A DNA stretch of 49,265 bases from Burkholderiales bacterium (GTDB taxonomy: Bacteria; Pseudomonadota; Gammaproteobacteria; Burkholderiales; Burkholderiaceae_D): assembly GCA_003136595.1 (NCBI GenBank), contig PLEY01000135.1, forward strand, positions 8,447 through 57,711, given 5' to 3'. Of this stretch, positions 35,555 to 43,647 are shown one piece after another; position 1 is the stretch's first letter, and the number at the start of each line of letters is the position of its first letter. A program made the position numbers and the translations under genes. The notes beneath the pieces were generated by a model. That model ran no database searches. It was not told where the DNA came from and was given only the letters and a program-made list of their open reading frames with translations.

Positions 35555-36139
35555 CTAAGGGGCCGAACTGGCCGCCATTTCATAGAGGATACCGATCGCC
35601 TGCCCTCCTTGGGGCTGGGTGAAATCCCCGGCAAGCTGACCGGCTAAGGACGCGATCGACGTCGCCACCACGCCCGCAGCCGCGAGCCGCGCAAGCGCAG
35701 CCTGCTCAGTACGGACCGAAAGACCCCCACAGGCATCGATGACCACCTGGGTGGCAAGTCCGTGCGCGGCTGCTGACAATCCGGAATGTTGGACAATGAT
35801 CTCGGTGGCGACACCGGCAATGAGCAGCGTGTTGCGCCCAGTGGCCACGATGGCTTCCCGGGTCGGTGCATGCGTGAATGCATCGGTCGTTGTCCGCATC
35901 GATTGCGGTAGCTCGCCCAGTATGGCGGCGATCTCCGGGGTCACCCTCGGATGCCCGGTCTCGCCGGGAGCCGTGGTGACCACCACCGGAATGGCGAAGA
36001 GCTTCGCGAGCTTCGCGAGCGCTGCCACCGCACCGCGGATACGCGCGGGCTCCTGGGTATTGGCGAGGTCCAGGATGCCGTCCTGGAGATCAGCGAACAG
36101 GATCACGGCATCGCGTGGATCCAGTGGCGCGTAACTCAT
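35555..36139 (-). CDS. Isochorismatase-fold protein lacking the catalytic cysteine
   Basis: The 194-residue protein has the cysteine-hydrolase fold of the isochorismatase family and resembles the YcaC branch. The first catalytic position, the aspartate in LFADLQDGI (D17), is present. The nucleophile motif, normally GVxTExCV, reads GVATEIIV (residues 109-116), with isoleucine at the cysteine position (115). The usual lysine before the SAF-type loop is also not evident (MRTTTDAF). The expected cis-peptide VATE is kept. Hydrolase activity is therefore doubtful. Its start overlaps the DUF2721 stop as ATGA, so the two are translationally coupled. Confidence 0.82.
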   Translation of the reverse strand: MSYAPLDPRDAVILFADLQDGILDLANTQEPARIRGAVAALAKLAKLFAIPVVVTTAPGETGHPRVTPEIAAILGELPQSMRTTTDAFTHAPTREAIVATGRNTLLIAGVATEIIVQHSGLSAAAHGLATQVVIDACGGLSVRTEQAALARLAAAGVVATSIASLAGQLAGDFTQPQGGQAIGILYEMAASSAP

Positions 36140-36639
36140 TGCTCTTCTCCTTTCAGATGCCCCAGGGCCAGTGCTATTTCCTCACTGATCTGCAAGCCGC
36201 TCATGCGGGATTCGGCGACCATCCAGCCGGCGCCGGCGAGCAGCAACAAAGTACCTGCAAAGGCCAGTCCGAAGGGCAAGCCTGGCAGCAGGGCGACGGA
36301 CCATTGTTCGAGCGCGATCGACAGGCAGCTCGCAACGAATATGACGACAGCCGCGTACAGGGATGCGACCGACCATTCGATGTAGCGGGCTCGTGCCGAG
36401 TGACGCAGGAGCCACGAGCGCAGCTCGACGCGTGAAGCCCCCAGCGGCTTGGGTGCTCCCTCATGAGCGGCCGCGCACAGTATCCGGGCGCGGTCGACAA
36501 CCCGGGCCATGCGCAACAGCGCCGAGGCCACGAGCGAGGCCGATCCCAGGATCAGTAGTGCTGGCGTGACCATGGCCGAGATCATTGCGACCGTTGTCGC
36601 GGGGGCTGCGGATGCTCCCATTACTCCCATTACTCCCAT
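36136..36639 (-). CDS. DUF2721 membrane protein
   Basis: The 167-residue protein has one N-terminal and two central hydrophobic helices (VAMISAMVTPALLILGSASL; VASLYAAVVIFVASCLSIAL; LPFGLAFAGTLLLLAGAGWM). The segment PALLILGSASLVASALLRMA followed by RVVDRARIL is the DUF2721 signature. Function is unknown. The start region encodes MGVMGVMG from a 9-bp repeat, giving three consecutive possible ATG starts (36639, 36630, 36621); the first has GGAGG eight bases upstream. The stop overlaps the next gene by ATGA. Confidence 0.8.
   Translation of the reverse strand: MGVMGVMGASAAPATTVAMISAMVTPALLILGSASLVASALLRMARVVDRARILCAAAHEGAPKPLGASRVELRSWLLRHSARARYIEWSVASLYAAVVIFVASCLSIALEQWSVALLPGLPFGLAFAGTLLLLAGAGWMVAESRMSGLQISEEIALALGHLKGEEQ
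36613..36639 (-). repeat. 9-bp tandem repeat at the DUF2721 start codon
   Basis: Three units (ATGGGAGTA, ATGGGAGTA, ATGGGAGCA) each carry an ATG and a GGGAG. Each copy thus supplies a start codon and a Shine-Dalgarno-like core for the next. Slippage by one unit would keep the frame. Confidence 0.85.
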
Positions 36640-36836
36640 TACTGCCTCCCGATGATGCGGGTTCAGTGATTCTCGATTCCTGCTCTGAAGCATGCAGGAT
36701 CCTCGTGGGCATGACACGCAATCTGCCTGCCCAGACGGTCCGGGAAATCTAGCCAGTGTCGGTGGACCCGTCAACGCACCACTTGGTAAGTCCGACGCCG
36801 CGGCTTCTTCCGACTCAGGATCCGATGTCGCCAGGA

Positions 36837-37217
36837 TCACGCCGCACAGGGAGAGCCGTCGAGCTTGTGCAGGGGGTTGCCGACCTCCACCCGGAACGCC
36901 GCGGCGTGCTCTTCGCCCCAGGCGTAGAGATTCCGCAGAACCGGTTCAAGAGAACGGCCCCGCGGGGTGAGTTGATAGGTGCGGCGCCGCGAGGTGCCGC
37001 GTTGCGTGTGCCGGACGATGAGTCCGCTACGCTCGAGGTCTCGGAGCCTCTCTGAGAGCACCTTGTCACTGAGCTTGGGCACGAGCCGGCGCAGTTCGGC
37101 ATAACTGCAGGGACGCTCGCTGAGATAAGCAAGCAGGATGGTCTTCCATTTACCACCCAGGACGGAGAGCGCAAACTCCGTCGGACAGTTGAAGGCCTTG
37201 GCCAGAGGCTTGGACAT
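36837..37217 (-). CDS. HxlR-family transcriptional regulator
   Basis: The 126-residue protein is a winged-helix regulator. The HxlR signature is complete: the N-terminal cysteine in FNCPTEFALSVLGGKWKTIL, followed by YAELRRLVPKLSDKVLSERL, RDLERSGLIVRHTQRGTSRR and YQLTPRGRSLEPVLRNLYAW. Such proteins often sense reactive electrophiles or oxidants through that cysteine. ATG at 37217 has AGGAG eight bases upstream. It lies upstream of the DUF2721-isochorismatase pair (197-base gap) and is divergent from the lipase-like gene, so either could be its target. Confidence 0.92.
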   Translation of the reverse strand: MSKPLAKAFNCPTEFALSVLGGKWKTILLAYLSERPCSYAELRRLVPKLSDKVLSERLRDLERSGLIVRHTQRGTSRRRTYQLTPRGRSLEPVLRNLYAWGEEHAAAFRVEVGNPLHKLDGSPCAA

Positions 37218-37586
37218 CGAGAATCTCCTGATGGGAATCGAGTGGGGTGCTTCCCAGAGAGGTGCGTCCGATTGGGGTGCGGCCCCGCTGGCGCGATTGT
37301 GAGGGGTCCGATCCGAGCGCTGCAAGTCCTGCATCGAGCCGCGCAGCGTTTGACGCGTCGAGGGCCGGCCCCGGCTGCCAGGGGATCGCTTCTGCTCAGG
37401 TGTTTGCTCGTGCGGGATCAGGACCCGCGATTCTGTCGGGGAGACTACAATTGCGAACGCTCGGACTCGACCAGGGTGCGATGAGGGTTCCTCCGCCGCG
37501 CGGCGTTGCGCACACCGACGCCCACAAGGACGCGCCACGGACAGCGCAAAGAGACGCCACATCAGGGAAGCGGGGAAACGGATCGA
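37218..37586. other. Divergent promoter region, HxlR gene and lipase-like gene
   Basis: The 369 bases hold both promoters. No gene is recognised; the long in-frame extension of the HxlR gene into this region is not coding. I could not fix a convincing -35/-10 pair or palindrome by eye. Confidence 0.45.
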
Positions 37587-38960
37587 ATGAAGCATTGGCT
37601 CATCCGGCGGCTTGCCGTCGCACTCTTTACGCTGGCCCTTGCGGCATGTGTCCACAGACCCGACCTCGAGCAGCGACCACCGATCGTGTTTGTGCACGGC
37701 AATGGCGATAGCGCGGACGTTTGGCTTCCCACCATCTGGCGTTTCGAGTCCAACGGCTGGCCGCGCGATCGCCTGTTCGCGTTCGACATCGCCTATCCAC
37801 AGGCGCGCGATCTGGACGACAAACCCCAGGAGGGACGAACCTCTGCCGCCGAAAACACGGCGGCATTGGCGCGAGAGGTCGATCTGGTGCTGCATCAGAC
37901 CGGCGCCGGGCGCGTCGTACTCTACGGCAACTCGCGCGGCGGCATTGCCATACGGGACTATGTTCTGAGCCCCGGCGGGCGGGACCGGGTCAGCGCCGCG
38001 ATTCTTGGCGGAACGCCCAACCACGGCGTTTTTGTGGATCGCGAACATCGGCTCACGAGCGAATTCAACGGGGCAGGTCCGGCGCTCACCCGGCTCAACG
38101 AGCAGAACGGACACGGCGGCGATGAGGTGACCCCGGGCGTGCGCTGGATGACGATCCGCTCAGACAACAACGACAAATATGCGCAGCCGGATGGTCAGTG
38201 GATCGGCGCTAAAGGCACGCCCACCGGCGTTGACTCGGACGGACCTGCCCTGCGCGGCGCCCAGAACGTGCTGCTCCCCGGGGTCGACCATCGTGAGACC
38301 GCCTTCAGTCCCGCGGCGTTCGCAGCAGCGTTCAGCTTCATCACCGGCAGGCCGCCTGCGACGCTTGCGACCACCGCCGAATCGGAGGTTGTCATCGACG
38401 GGGTCGCAAGCGGTTCGGGACTGAACAACGGCGGGGGCGATGCACCGAGCAACCTGCCACTTTCAGGGGCCCATGTCGAGGTCTACGAGACCGATCCGGA
38501 ATCGGGCTTGCGGCGCGGAGCGGCCCTGCGCGAGGTCACCGTCGGTACGGATGGCCACTGGGGTCCCCTCAAGGTTTCGCCCCGGGGACGCTACGAATTT
38601 GTCGTCACGATGCCGGGTTATGCCGTCACGCACATCTACCGTGGTGGATTCCTGCGGTCGGCAAGCCATGTGAACCTGCGCGCCGAGCGCCTCGCCGATG
38701 CCGATCGCGCAGCGCTCGCCGTGGTCAGTCTCACGCGGCCCCGCGGCTACTTCGGTCTGCCGCGCAACTCGATCAGCTTCGATGGCAAGAGCCCTCCCGA
38801 TGGACTCGTGCCTGGCGTGGCGGGAGTCTCGAGGCTGAAAGTCAGGATTGACGATACGGTGGGACGCGCGGTGGTCGCTGAATTCGATGGCGAACGCGTG
38901 GTCGGGCGCGCCTGGCCCGCCCGCGAGAATCACGTGGTGCTTCTGGAATTGTTAAACTGA
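37587..38960 (+). CDS. Lipase-like alpha/beta hydrolase lipoprotein
   Basis: The 457-residue protein has a lipoprotein signal (LFTLALAAC, lipobox Cys near residue 20). The hydrolase domain (about 30-270) shows the oxyanion segment PPIVFVHGNGDSADVW, the nucleophile elbow GNSRGG and the histidine in LLPGVDHRETAF; GTPNHGVF is also lipase-like. A second, beta-rich domain (about 285-450) includes a region resembling carboxypeptidase regulatory repeats (GAHVEVYETDPESG, PRGRYEFVVTMPGYA). Similar proteins are secreted lipases or polyhydroxyalkanoate-type depolymerases; the substrate is unknown. ATG at 37587 fits the signal peptide; the upstream AGCGGGGAA is only a weak ribosome site. Confidence 0.8.
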   Translation: MKHWLIRRLAVALFTLALAACVHRPDLEQRPPIVFVHGNGDSADVWLPTIWRFESNGWPRDRLFAFDIAYPQARDLDDKPQEGRTSAAENTAALAREVDLVLHQTGAGRVVLYGNSRGGIAIRDYVLSPGGRDRVSAAILGGTPNHGVFVDREHRLTSEFNGAGPALTRLNEQNGHGGDEVTPGVRWMTIRSDNNDKYAQPDGQWIGAKGTPTGVDSDGPALRGAQNVLLPGVDHRETAFSPAAFAAAFSFITGRPPATLATTAESEVVIDGVASGSGLNNGGGDAPSNLPLSGAHVEVYETDPESGLRRGAALREVTVGTDGHWGPLKVSPRGRYEFVVTMPGYAVTHIYRGGFLRSASHVNLRAERLADADRAALAVVSLTRPRGYFGLPRNSISFDGKSPPDGLVPGVAGVSRLKVRIDDTVGRAVVAEFDGERVVGRAWPARENHVVLLELLN

Positions 38961-39200
38961 GTATCGGCGTCGCGCGGCGTAGCGCGCGTGGCGGTGGCGC
39001 ATGGCGGGTGGCGAATCGCGGGTGCGTGTTCGAGCGCGGGTCGCCCTGGGGTCGCCCGTATCCGCCCGCCCCATGCCTCTGCCGGAACGATCTGACCGGT
39101 TGGGCCTCGCCCTGCTCCCCGCATCTCCCGAACTCGTTGCGCGGTGAGGGCGATCCCCGCGCAGTAAGAAGGGCTCCCGACTTCGATCTGATGTGGCCCC

Positions 39201-40529
39201 ATGCTGAAATTCCCACCGCTTCCCAAGACGGCGACTGCGCCCTTCTGTCCATCCGAGGTCAGGGGTACGGTCGCCCTGGTCCAGGATGTCCCGTTCTGGA
39301 AGAAGCTGCGCCGCTTTGCCGGCCCTGGTCTCATGATCGCCGTAGGCTATATGGATCCGGGCAATTGGGCCACTGATATCCAGGCGGGCTCGCAGTACGG
39401 GTTTCAACTGCTGTTTGTCGTGCTGTTCTCGGGTCTCGCTGCGATCGTCCTGCAGGAACTGGCGCTGCGGCTTGGAATCGTCACCGGACGCGATCTGGCT
39501 CAATTGACGCACGACCATACTACCGGAGTGCTACGCGCGGCCCTGTGGGTCGCTGCCGAAATTTCGATCGTGGCCACTGATCTTGCGGAGGTTCTGGGCT
39601 GCGCGCTGGCCCTGAAGCTTCTTTTTGGCCTGCCGCTAGGCTGGGGGGTTGGATTGACGGCCTGTGACACCCTGCTCGTGCTCGGGCTGCAGGGCAGGGG
39701 CATCCGCCGGGTCGAGGCGATCATTCTCGCGCTCGTGCTCAGCATAGCGCTGTGTTTCGTCGTGCAACTCAGTCTCGTGACGCTCGACTGGCACGCCATC
39801 GCCCTTGGCTTCGTGCCCCGCCCCAGCGCACTGGGCTCACACGATGCGCTGTATGCCGCGCTCGGCATCCTTGGCGCGACCGTGATGCCGCACAATCTCT
39901 ATCTTCACTCGTCGCTCATCCAGACCCGATCCGTCGGCCGCGAAGTGGCCGCGCTGCGCGACGGCCTGCGCCTCGCGCGGGCCGACACCGTGATTGCCCT
40001 CTTGCTCGCCATCGTGGTCAACGCCGCGATCCTGATTCTCGCAGGGGCCGGGTTCCATGAATCAGGTCATCGCAACGTGTCAGGGATCGAGGATGCCTAC
40101 GAACTGCTGGCCCCGGTGACCGGCGTGGCGCTGGCGCCGATCCTCTTCGGTCTTGGCTTGTTTGCATCCGGACAGAGTTCCACCTTCACTGGAACGATTG
40201 CAGGCCAGGTTCTCTTCGAGGGCTTTCTCGAACGCAAGATCCCCTGTTTCCAGCTGCGGCTGATCACCCGGGGGCTTGCCCTCGTGCCGGCGTGGGCGGG
40301 CCTTGCCTACTGGGGCGAGCATGCGGTCGGGAACATGCTCGTGTGGAGTCAGGTTGTGCTGAGCCTGCAGCTCCCGTTCGCGATGTATCCCCTGATCCGC
40401 TTCACCAGCAATTCCCGGATCATGGGTGTATTCGCCACCCGGCGACCAGCGCGGCTTGTCTCCTGGGGCCTGTTCATCGCGATCACCGCTGCCAACCTCT
40501 GGCTCATCGTCGAGCTCTGCATCAGTTGA
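39201..40529 (+). CDS. mntH: NRAMP-family divalent metal transporter
   Basis: The 442-residue inner-membrane protein takes up Mn(II) (or Fe(II)) with protons. Metal-binding motif DPGN is at residues 52-55 (MDPGNWATDIQAGSQYGFQL) and MPHNLYLHS begins at residue 229, both essential in NRAMP proteins. Eleven helices are expected and consistent with the hydrophobic pattern. ATG at 39201 gives a 38-residue polar N-terminus before the first helix; a start slightly downstream is possible. It converges on the dps gene, 39 bases apart. Together with Dps it suggests oxidative-stress and metal control, although no MntR or Mn riboswitch was seen upstream. Confidence 0.93.
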   Translation: MLKFPPLPKTATAPFCPSEVRGTVALVQDVPFWKKLRRFAGPGLMIAVGYMDPGNWATDIQAGSQYGFQLLFVVLFSGLAAIVLQELALRLGIVTGRDLAQLTHDHTTGVLRAALWVAAEISIVATDLAEVLGCALALKLLFGLPLGWGVGLTACDTLLVLGLQGRGIRRVEAIILALVLSIALCFVVQLSLVTLDWHAIALGFVPRPSALGSHDALYAALGILGATVMPHNLYLHSSLIQTRSVGREVAALRDGLRLARADTVIALLLAIVVNAAILILAGAGFHESGHRNVSGIEDAYELLAPVTGVALAPILFGLGLFASGQSSTFTGTIAGQVLFEGFLERKIPCFQLRLITRGLALVPAWAGLAYWGEHAVGNMLVWSQVVLSLQLPFAMYPLIRFTSNSRIMGVFATRRPARLVSWGLFIAITAANLWLIVELCIS

Positions 40530-40568
40530 GCACCCGAGGGGGCGCGACGGGTCCGGACCGCGCGCCGA

Positions 40569-41117
40569 TCAGTGTCCGGTCGGATCGCCGGAGCGGCTGG
40601 CTTCGAAGAGGAACCAGGTGCGCCGCTCGGTCTCGTCGATCCAGACCTCGATGAGGCTCGCCGTCGCGATATCGCCGTGCTCATCGCACACGCCGTGTGC
40701 TTCCCGCAGACTCGAGACGAGGCCCTTGTTGTCGTCGCGCAGCTCCGCGAGCATGTCGAGGGGTTGCACGTAGTTGGCGTCGTTGTCGAGGACGCGTTGG
40801 GTTCTGCTGATGTTGCCGATCGAGCGCAGGGTGGTGCCCCCGAGCTTGCGGACGCGCTCGGCAATCGGATCTGTCATCTCGAAGAGCTGCGTCGCCTGAT
40901 CATCGAGCATCAGATGGTAGTCGCGAAAGTGCGGTCCGCTCATGTGCCAGTGGAAGTTCTTGGTCTTCAGGTAGAGCGCGAAGACATCGGCGAGGATGCC
41001 ATTCATCGCCGCACTGATGTCGCGCGTTGCGTCCGCCTTCAGGTCAGTCGGGGTATCCAGCGGTGCGGCCTGCCTGCGCTGCAGCTTGAGGGCATTCTTT
41101 GTCGTGGTCTTGGCCAT
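40569..41117 (-). CDS. dps: Dps-family ferritin-like DNA-binding protein
   Basis: The 182-residue protein forms the 12-mer that stores iron and protects DNA. The ferroxidase-site region is clear: KTKNFHWHMSGPHFRDYHLM, LDDQATQLFEMTDPIAERVR. The basic N-terminus (AKTTTKNALKLQRRQ) suits DNA binding. C-terminal DIATASLIEVWIDETERRTW is also typical. ATG at 41117 has AAAGGA seven bases upstream. Convergent with the NRAMP gene; a GC-rich palindrome (GGTCCGGACC) lies in the gap. Confidence 0.93.
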   Translation of the reverse strand: MAKTTTKNALKLQRRQAAPLDTPTDLKADATRDISAAMNGILADVFALYLKTKNFHWHMSGPHFRDYHLMLDDQATQLFEMTDPIAERVRKLGGTTLRSIGNISRTQRVLDNDANYVQPLDMLAELRDDNKGLVSSLREAHGVCDEHGDIATASLIEVWIDETERRTWFLFEASRSGDPTGH

Positions 41118-41512
41118 ATCGAGTCCTTTCGTGTCACAAATTCGGAGATGTCGCAGGGTCTATGCTGTGCGCGTGCTAAAGCCCGAGGCAAAACTATAGA
41201 GGCGAAGGCAGTTCAAGGGTCCAAACTCGCAACTCTTGACAAGTTTTTCTGGGTGGGCCAGTCGCGCTAAGCGTCCCCCGCGCCCGAGTTTGACACGAAG
41301 CGTCGATGGGCGTTCGCGGTTCGCGCGAATGACAAGGGCCTGCATCGGCGACCCCGGCGTATGCGGCTGGCGTGTGGCTTGGTCGGGATGGGCTGCAGTT
41401 CGTCCCGCACTTTGCCGCAACCGTCGCTTCTCGCTCGATCGGCTTGGCGTTCCAGCCTAGATTGGAGTCAGGCCAACGGGGCCTTCACTGCAACCCTTCG
41501 AGAGGAGTCACC
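41118..41512. other. Divergent promoter region of dps and the 36-residue gene
   Basis: About 395 bases without a recognised gene. The left end is the dps leader. The right end carries AGGAG for the small gene. Confidence 0.45.
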
Positions 41513-41623
41513 ATGTATGCCACGCAATCCGAAAAGCTTAGTACCCAGGTCGCAAGTGGTCTGTTTCTCATCGCCCTTCTGGTCTGGTCGGTGGTCCCCT
41601 TTCTGTCCGCCCTCGGCTTCTAG
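41513..41623 (+). CDS. Very small membrane protein (36 residues)
   Basis: The peptide MYATQSEKLSTQVASG is followed by a hydrophobic helix (LFLIALLVWSVVPFLSALGF) to the C-terminus. ATG at 41513 has AGGAG seven bases upstream (GAGAGGAGTCACC). Family unknown. It converges on the DUF3185 gene with only 23 bases between stops. The ribosome site and helix support a real gene. Confidence 0.6.
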   Translation: MYATQSEKLSTQVASGLFLIALLVWSVVPFLSALGF

Positions 41624-41646
41624 GCGCGGGGCCAGCCCCGGGGCCA

Positions 41647-41868
41647 CTAGCCTTTGCGGCCGCTCGCGAAGAGCAGGCCGGCCCCGGCGACGACAGCAGC
41701 AATGCCCGCCCATACCGGAATCGTCACGGTCTTCTTGTCGTGCAGGGACAGTTCGAGCGGGCCGACTTTTGCATCGTAGGTCTGCTGTGAGTACGAAAAT
41801 CCGCCATAGACCAAGGCGAGCAGGCCCGCCACGACGAGTGCCACCGCGACGATCCGCGCAACGACCAT
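41647..41868 (-). CDS. DUF3185 small membrane protein
   Basis: The 73-residue protein has two membrane helices (VARIVAVALVVAGLLALVYG and IPVWAGIAAVVAGAGLLFAS) joined by SYSQQTYDAKVGPLELSLHD and KKTVT. This is the DUF3185 layout; function unknown. Two ATGs lie in frame: 41874 and 41868. AGGAG is only one base from the first but seven from the second, so the second is preferred. Confidence 0.82.
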   Translation of the reverse strand: MVVARIVAVALVVAGLLALVYGGFSYSQQTYDAKVGPLELSLHDKKTVTIPVWAGIAAVVAGAGLLFASGRKG

Positions 41869-42045
41869 ATTCATTCTCCTGGTGAGTCCGTTTGGGGAGC
41901 GCGCAACGGCGGCGCGACAGGGATACGGGAAGGACGTGCCGCGCCTCTTGTCTTGAGCGCGACAGCTTCGAATAGTTCCAAGGTCACTGTCCGTCGGTGC
42001 ACCGGTGCGGCAGTATGCCAGTTCGTGGCGCTCCACTCCATCCGA

Positions 42046-43056
42046 TCATGCCGACCCGTCGAGGACGGTCGACGGGTGCTGCAAGCCCCGCCCCTCGTGC
42101 GGCCCCCGAAATGCCTCGCGGGCCGCATCGAGCACAGCCTCGCGCAGCCAGGCGTAGCCGGCCCGGTCATCCCGCAGGCGGTGCCAGACCATCTCAACAT
42201 GGACCTGGTCGATGGTGAGGGGGAGCGGCACGGTCGCGAGCCGTTCAGCGATCCCGGTGGATCCCAGGAAATGGCGCGGCAGGACGGTCAAGAGTTCCGA
42301 TCCTGAGACGACCAGCGCGGCGGTGAAGAACTGGTTGACCGTGAGCACGATACGACGCTGGCGCTTCAGTCCGGCCAGGGCCTCGTCGACAAAGCCGAAG
42401 GGCTTACCCGATAGGCTCACGAGCACATGGTGAGCCGCGCAGTATTCGTCGAGCGTGATGCTGCGGCCAGCGAGAACATGCTCGCGGCGCATGGCACAGA
42501 CGTACTCGCCGTCATAAAGACGCTGGTGGGCGAGAACGTCTGGTTCCGCATCCTGCATGCCGCGTTGCGCGATGGCGGCGAGAACCGAGGGAAAGTAGCC
42601 CACCGCGAGGTCGGCCTCACCGGTCTCGAGCAACTCGCGAGGGTCGCGGGTGGTGAGCGGCATGACGCGCAAGGAAACTCCCGGGGCCTCGGCATCGACG
42701 CGTCGAATCAAGGGTGGAACGAGTGCAGCCGAGGTCGCGTCCGCCATGGCGAGCACGAAGGTACTATTGGCCTGAGCTGCGTCAAATGGCTCAGGAATGA
42801 GCGCCTGTTGCAACTGGGCCAGGGCGCTGCGCACGGCCGGCCAGAGCGCCTGGGCTTGCGCAGTCGGTTCGACCCCGTAGCCGGCGCGGACCACAAGGTC
42901 GTCGCCAAGCGCCTCACGCAGCCTGCGCAGGGCGTTGCTGACAGCAGGCTGGGTCATCGCTAGGCTGCTCGCAGCGCGGGTCAGGTTGCGCTCGGCCATG
43001 ACGGCGTCGAATACGCGCAGCAGGTTCAGATCGAGGTTCTTGAACTTGGCAATCAA
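42046..43056 (-). CDS. LysR-family transcriptional regulator
   Basis: The 336-residue protein has the N-terminal LysR winged helix (LNLLRVFDAVMAERNLTRAA, LAMTQPAVSNALRRLREALG) and the effector-binding domain (about 95-300). Effector-domain segments such as ADLAVGYFPSV and ADATSAALVPPL are typical of the NodD/LinR-like branch. The C-terminal about 35 residues are extra. It is divergent from the membrane-protein gene at 43170, with a 113-base AT-rich spacer holding a near-perfect palindrome (43128-43148). It may regulate that gene and its own. Confidence 0.92.
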   Translation of the reverse strand: MIAKFKNLDLNLLRVFDAVMAERNLTRAASSLAMTQPAVSNALRRLREALGDDLVVRAGYGVEPTAQAQALWPAVRSALAQLQQALIPEPFDAAQANSTFVLAMADATSAALVPPLIRRVDAEAPGVSLRVMPLTTRDPRELLETGEADLAVGYFPSVLAAIAQRGMQDAEPDVLAHQRLYDGEYVCAMRREHVLAGRSITLDEYCAAHHVLVSLSGKPFGFVDEALAGLKRQRRIVLTVNQFFTAALVVSGSELLTVLPRHFLGSTGIAERLATVPLPLTIDQVHVEMVWHRLRDDRAGYAWLREAVLDAAREAFRGPHEGRGLQHPSTVLDGSA

Positions 43057-43127
43057 ATCATTCGCGATCGAAATAGTACATATACGTAATTATAATTGGA
43101 ATTCGAGATAGATCGGCTCCATACTGC

Positions 43128-43148
43128 AATTGGTGCATTGCATCAATT
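43128..43148. promoter_or_regulatory. Palindrome in the LysR divergent spacer, candidate operator
   Basis: AATTGGTGCATTGCATCAAT plus T is symmetric at 9 of 10 base pairs around one central base. It includes the T-N11-A pattern of LysR sites. It lies 22 bases before the start codon at 43170 and 72 bases from the lysR start, inside an unusually AT-rich block that also holds the perfect palindrome AATTATAATT at 43088-43097. Confidence 0.5.
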
Positions 43149-43169
43149 AATGAATGAGGAGCCCTGATC

Positions 43170-43574
43170 ATGGCGACGACGTCAGTACTTGGAGAAGCGC
43201 GTGACCCCCGGAATTCCGGCGAGGCGGCTGCCGCTGCCGGCTGGCGGGACGGCTTCGAGCACGTGCTCGGTCTTGCGCTTTCGAGCGCCGTGGTGGCGGC
43301 TGTTGTTGCCGCGGCCGCCCTCGGGTTCTCGAGAGGGGGAAGCGAGCAGTTTGGCCTGGAGTGGGCAGCGCTATGGGCGCTGGCCTTCGTGACGCTCCTG
43401 TTCACCGCCCGGGTAGCACTGGCGCTTGCAAAGGCTGTGGCACCGAGCGTGGGCCGTGCGCTCGAAAGGCGCCGTCTGCAGATCGACGATCAGCGCTTTC
43501 TGGACTGTGCCCGGCGCGATCCACGGCTCATGGCCGATATCGACGGCGCGATGCGCCGCTGCGAGTGGCATTGA
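43170..43574 (+). CDS. Two-helix membrane protein, unknown function
   Basis: The 134-residue protein has two membrane helices (about 33-53, LGLALSSAVVAAVVAAAALG, and 63-90, EWAALWALAFVTLLFTARVA) and a cytoplasmic-looking charged C-terminus (RALERRRLQIDDQRFLDCAR). No family is recognised. ATG at 43170 has GAGGAG nine bases upstream. It is divergent from the LysR gene and followed 73 bases later by the Hfq-like gene on the same strand, so the two may be cotranscribed. Confidence 0.65.
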   Translation: MATTSVLGEARDPRNSGEAAAAAGWRDGFEHVLGLALSSAVVAAVVAAAALGFSRGGSEQFGLEWAALWALAFVTLLFTARVALALAKAVAPSVGRALERRRLQIDDQRFLDCARRDPRLMADIDGAMRRCEWH

Positions 43575-43647
43575 GGCAGTGCGACTTCTGAGTAAGTACT
43601 TGCAATCGTGCGGGTATCTGTCCATCCAATCGTGAAGGCACGATCCG

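Noticed and set aside
36837-38114. 425-residue extension of the HxlR regulator
   Set aside because: The extension overlaps the lipase-like gene on the other strand and lacks coding character; the HxlR protein starts at 37217 with a good ribosome site.
38961-39200. Possible manganese riboswitch upstream of the NRAMP gene
   Set aside because: No conserved yybP-ykoY core could be recognised in the leader; the stretch is just GC-rich.
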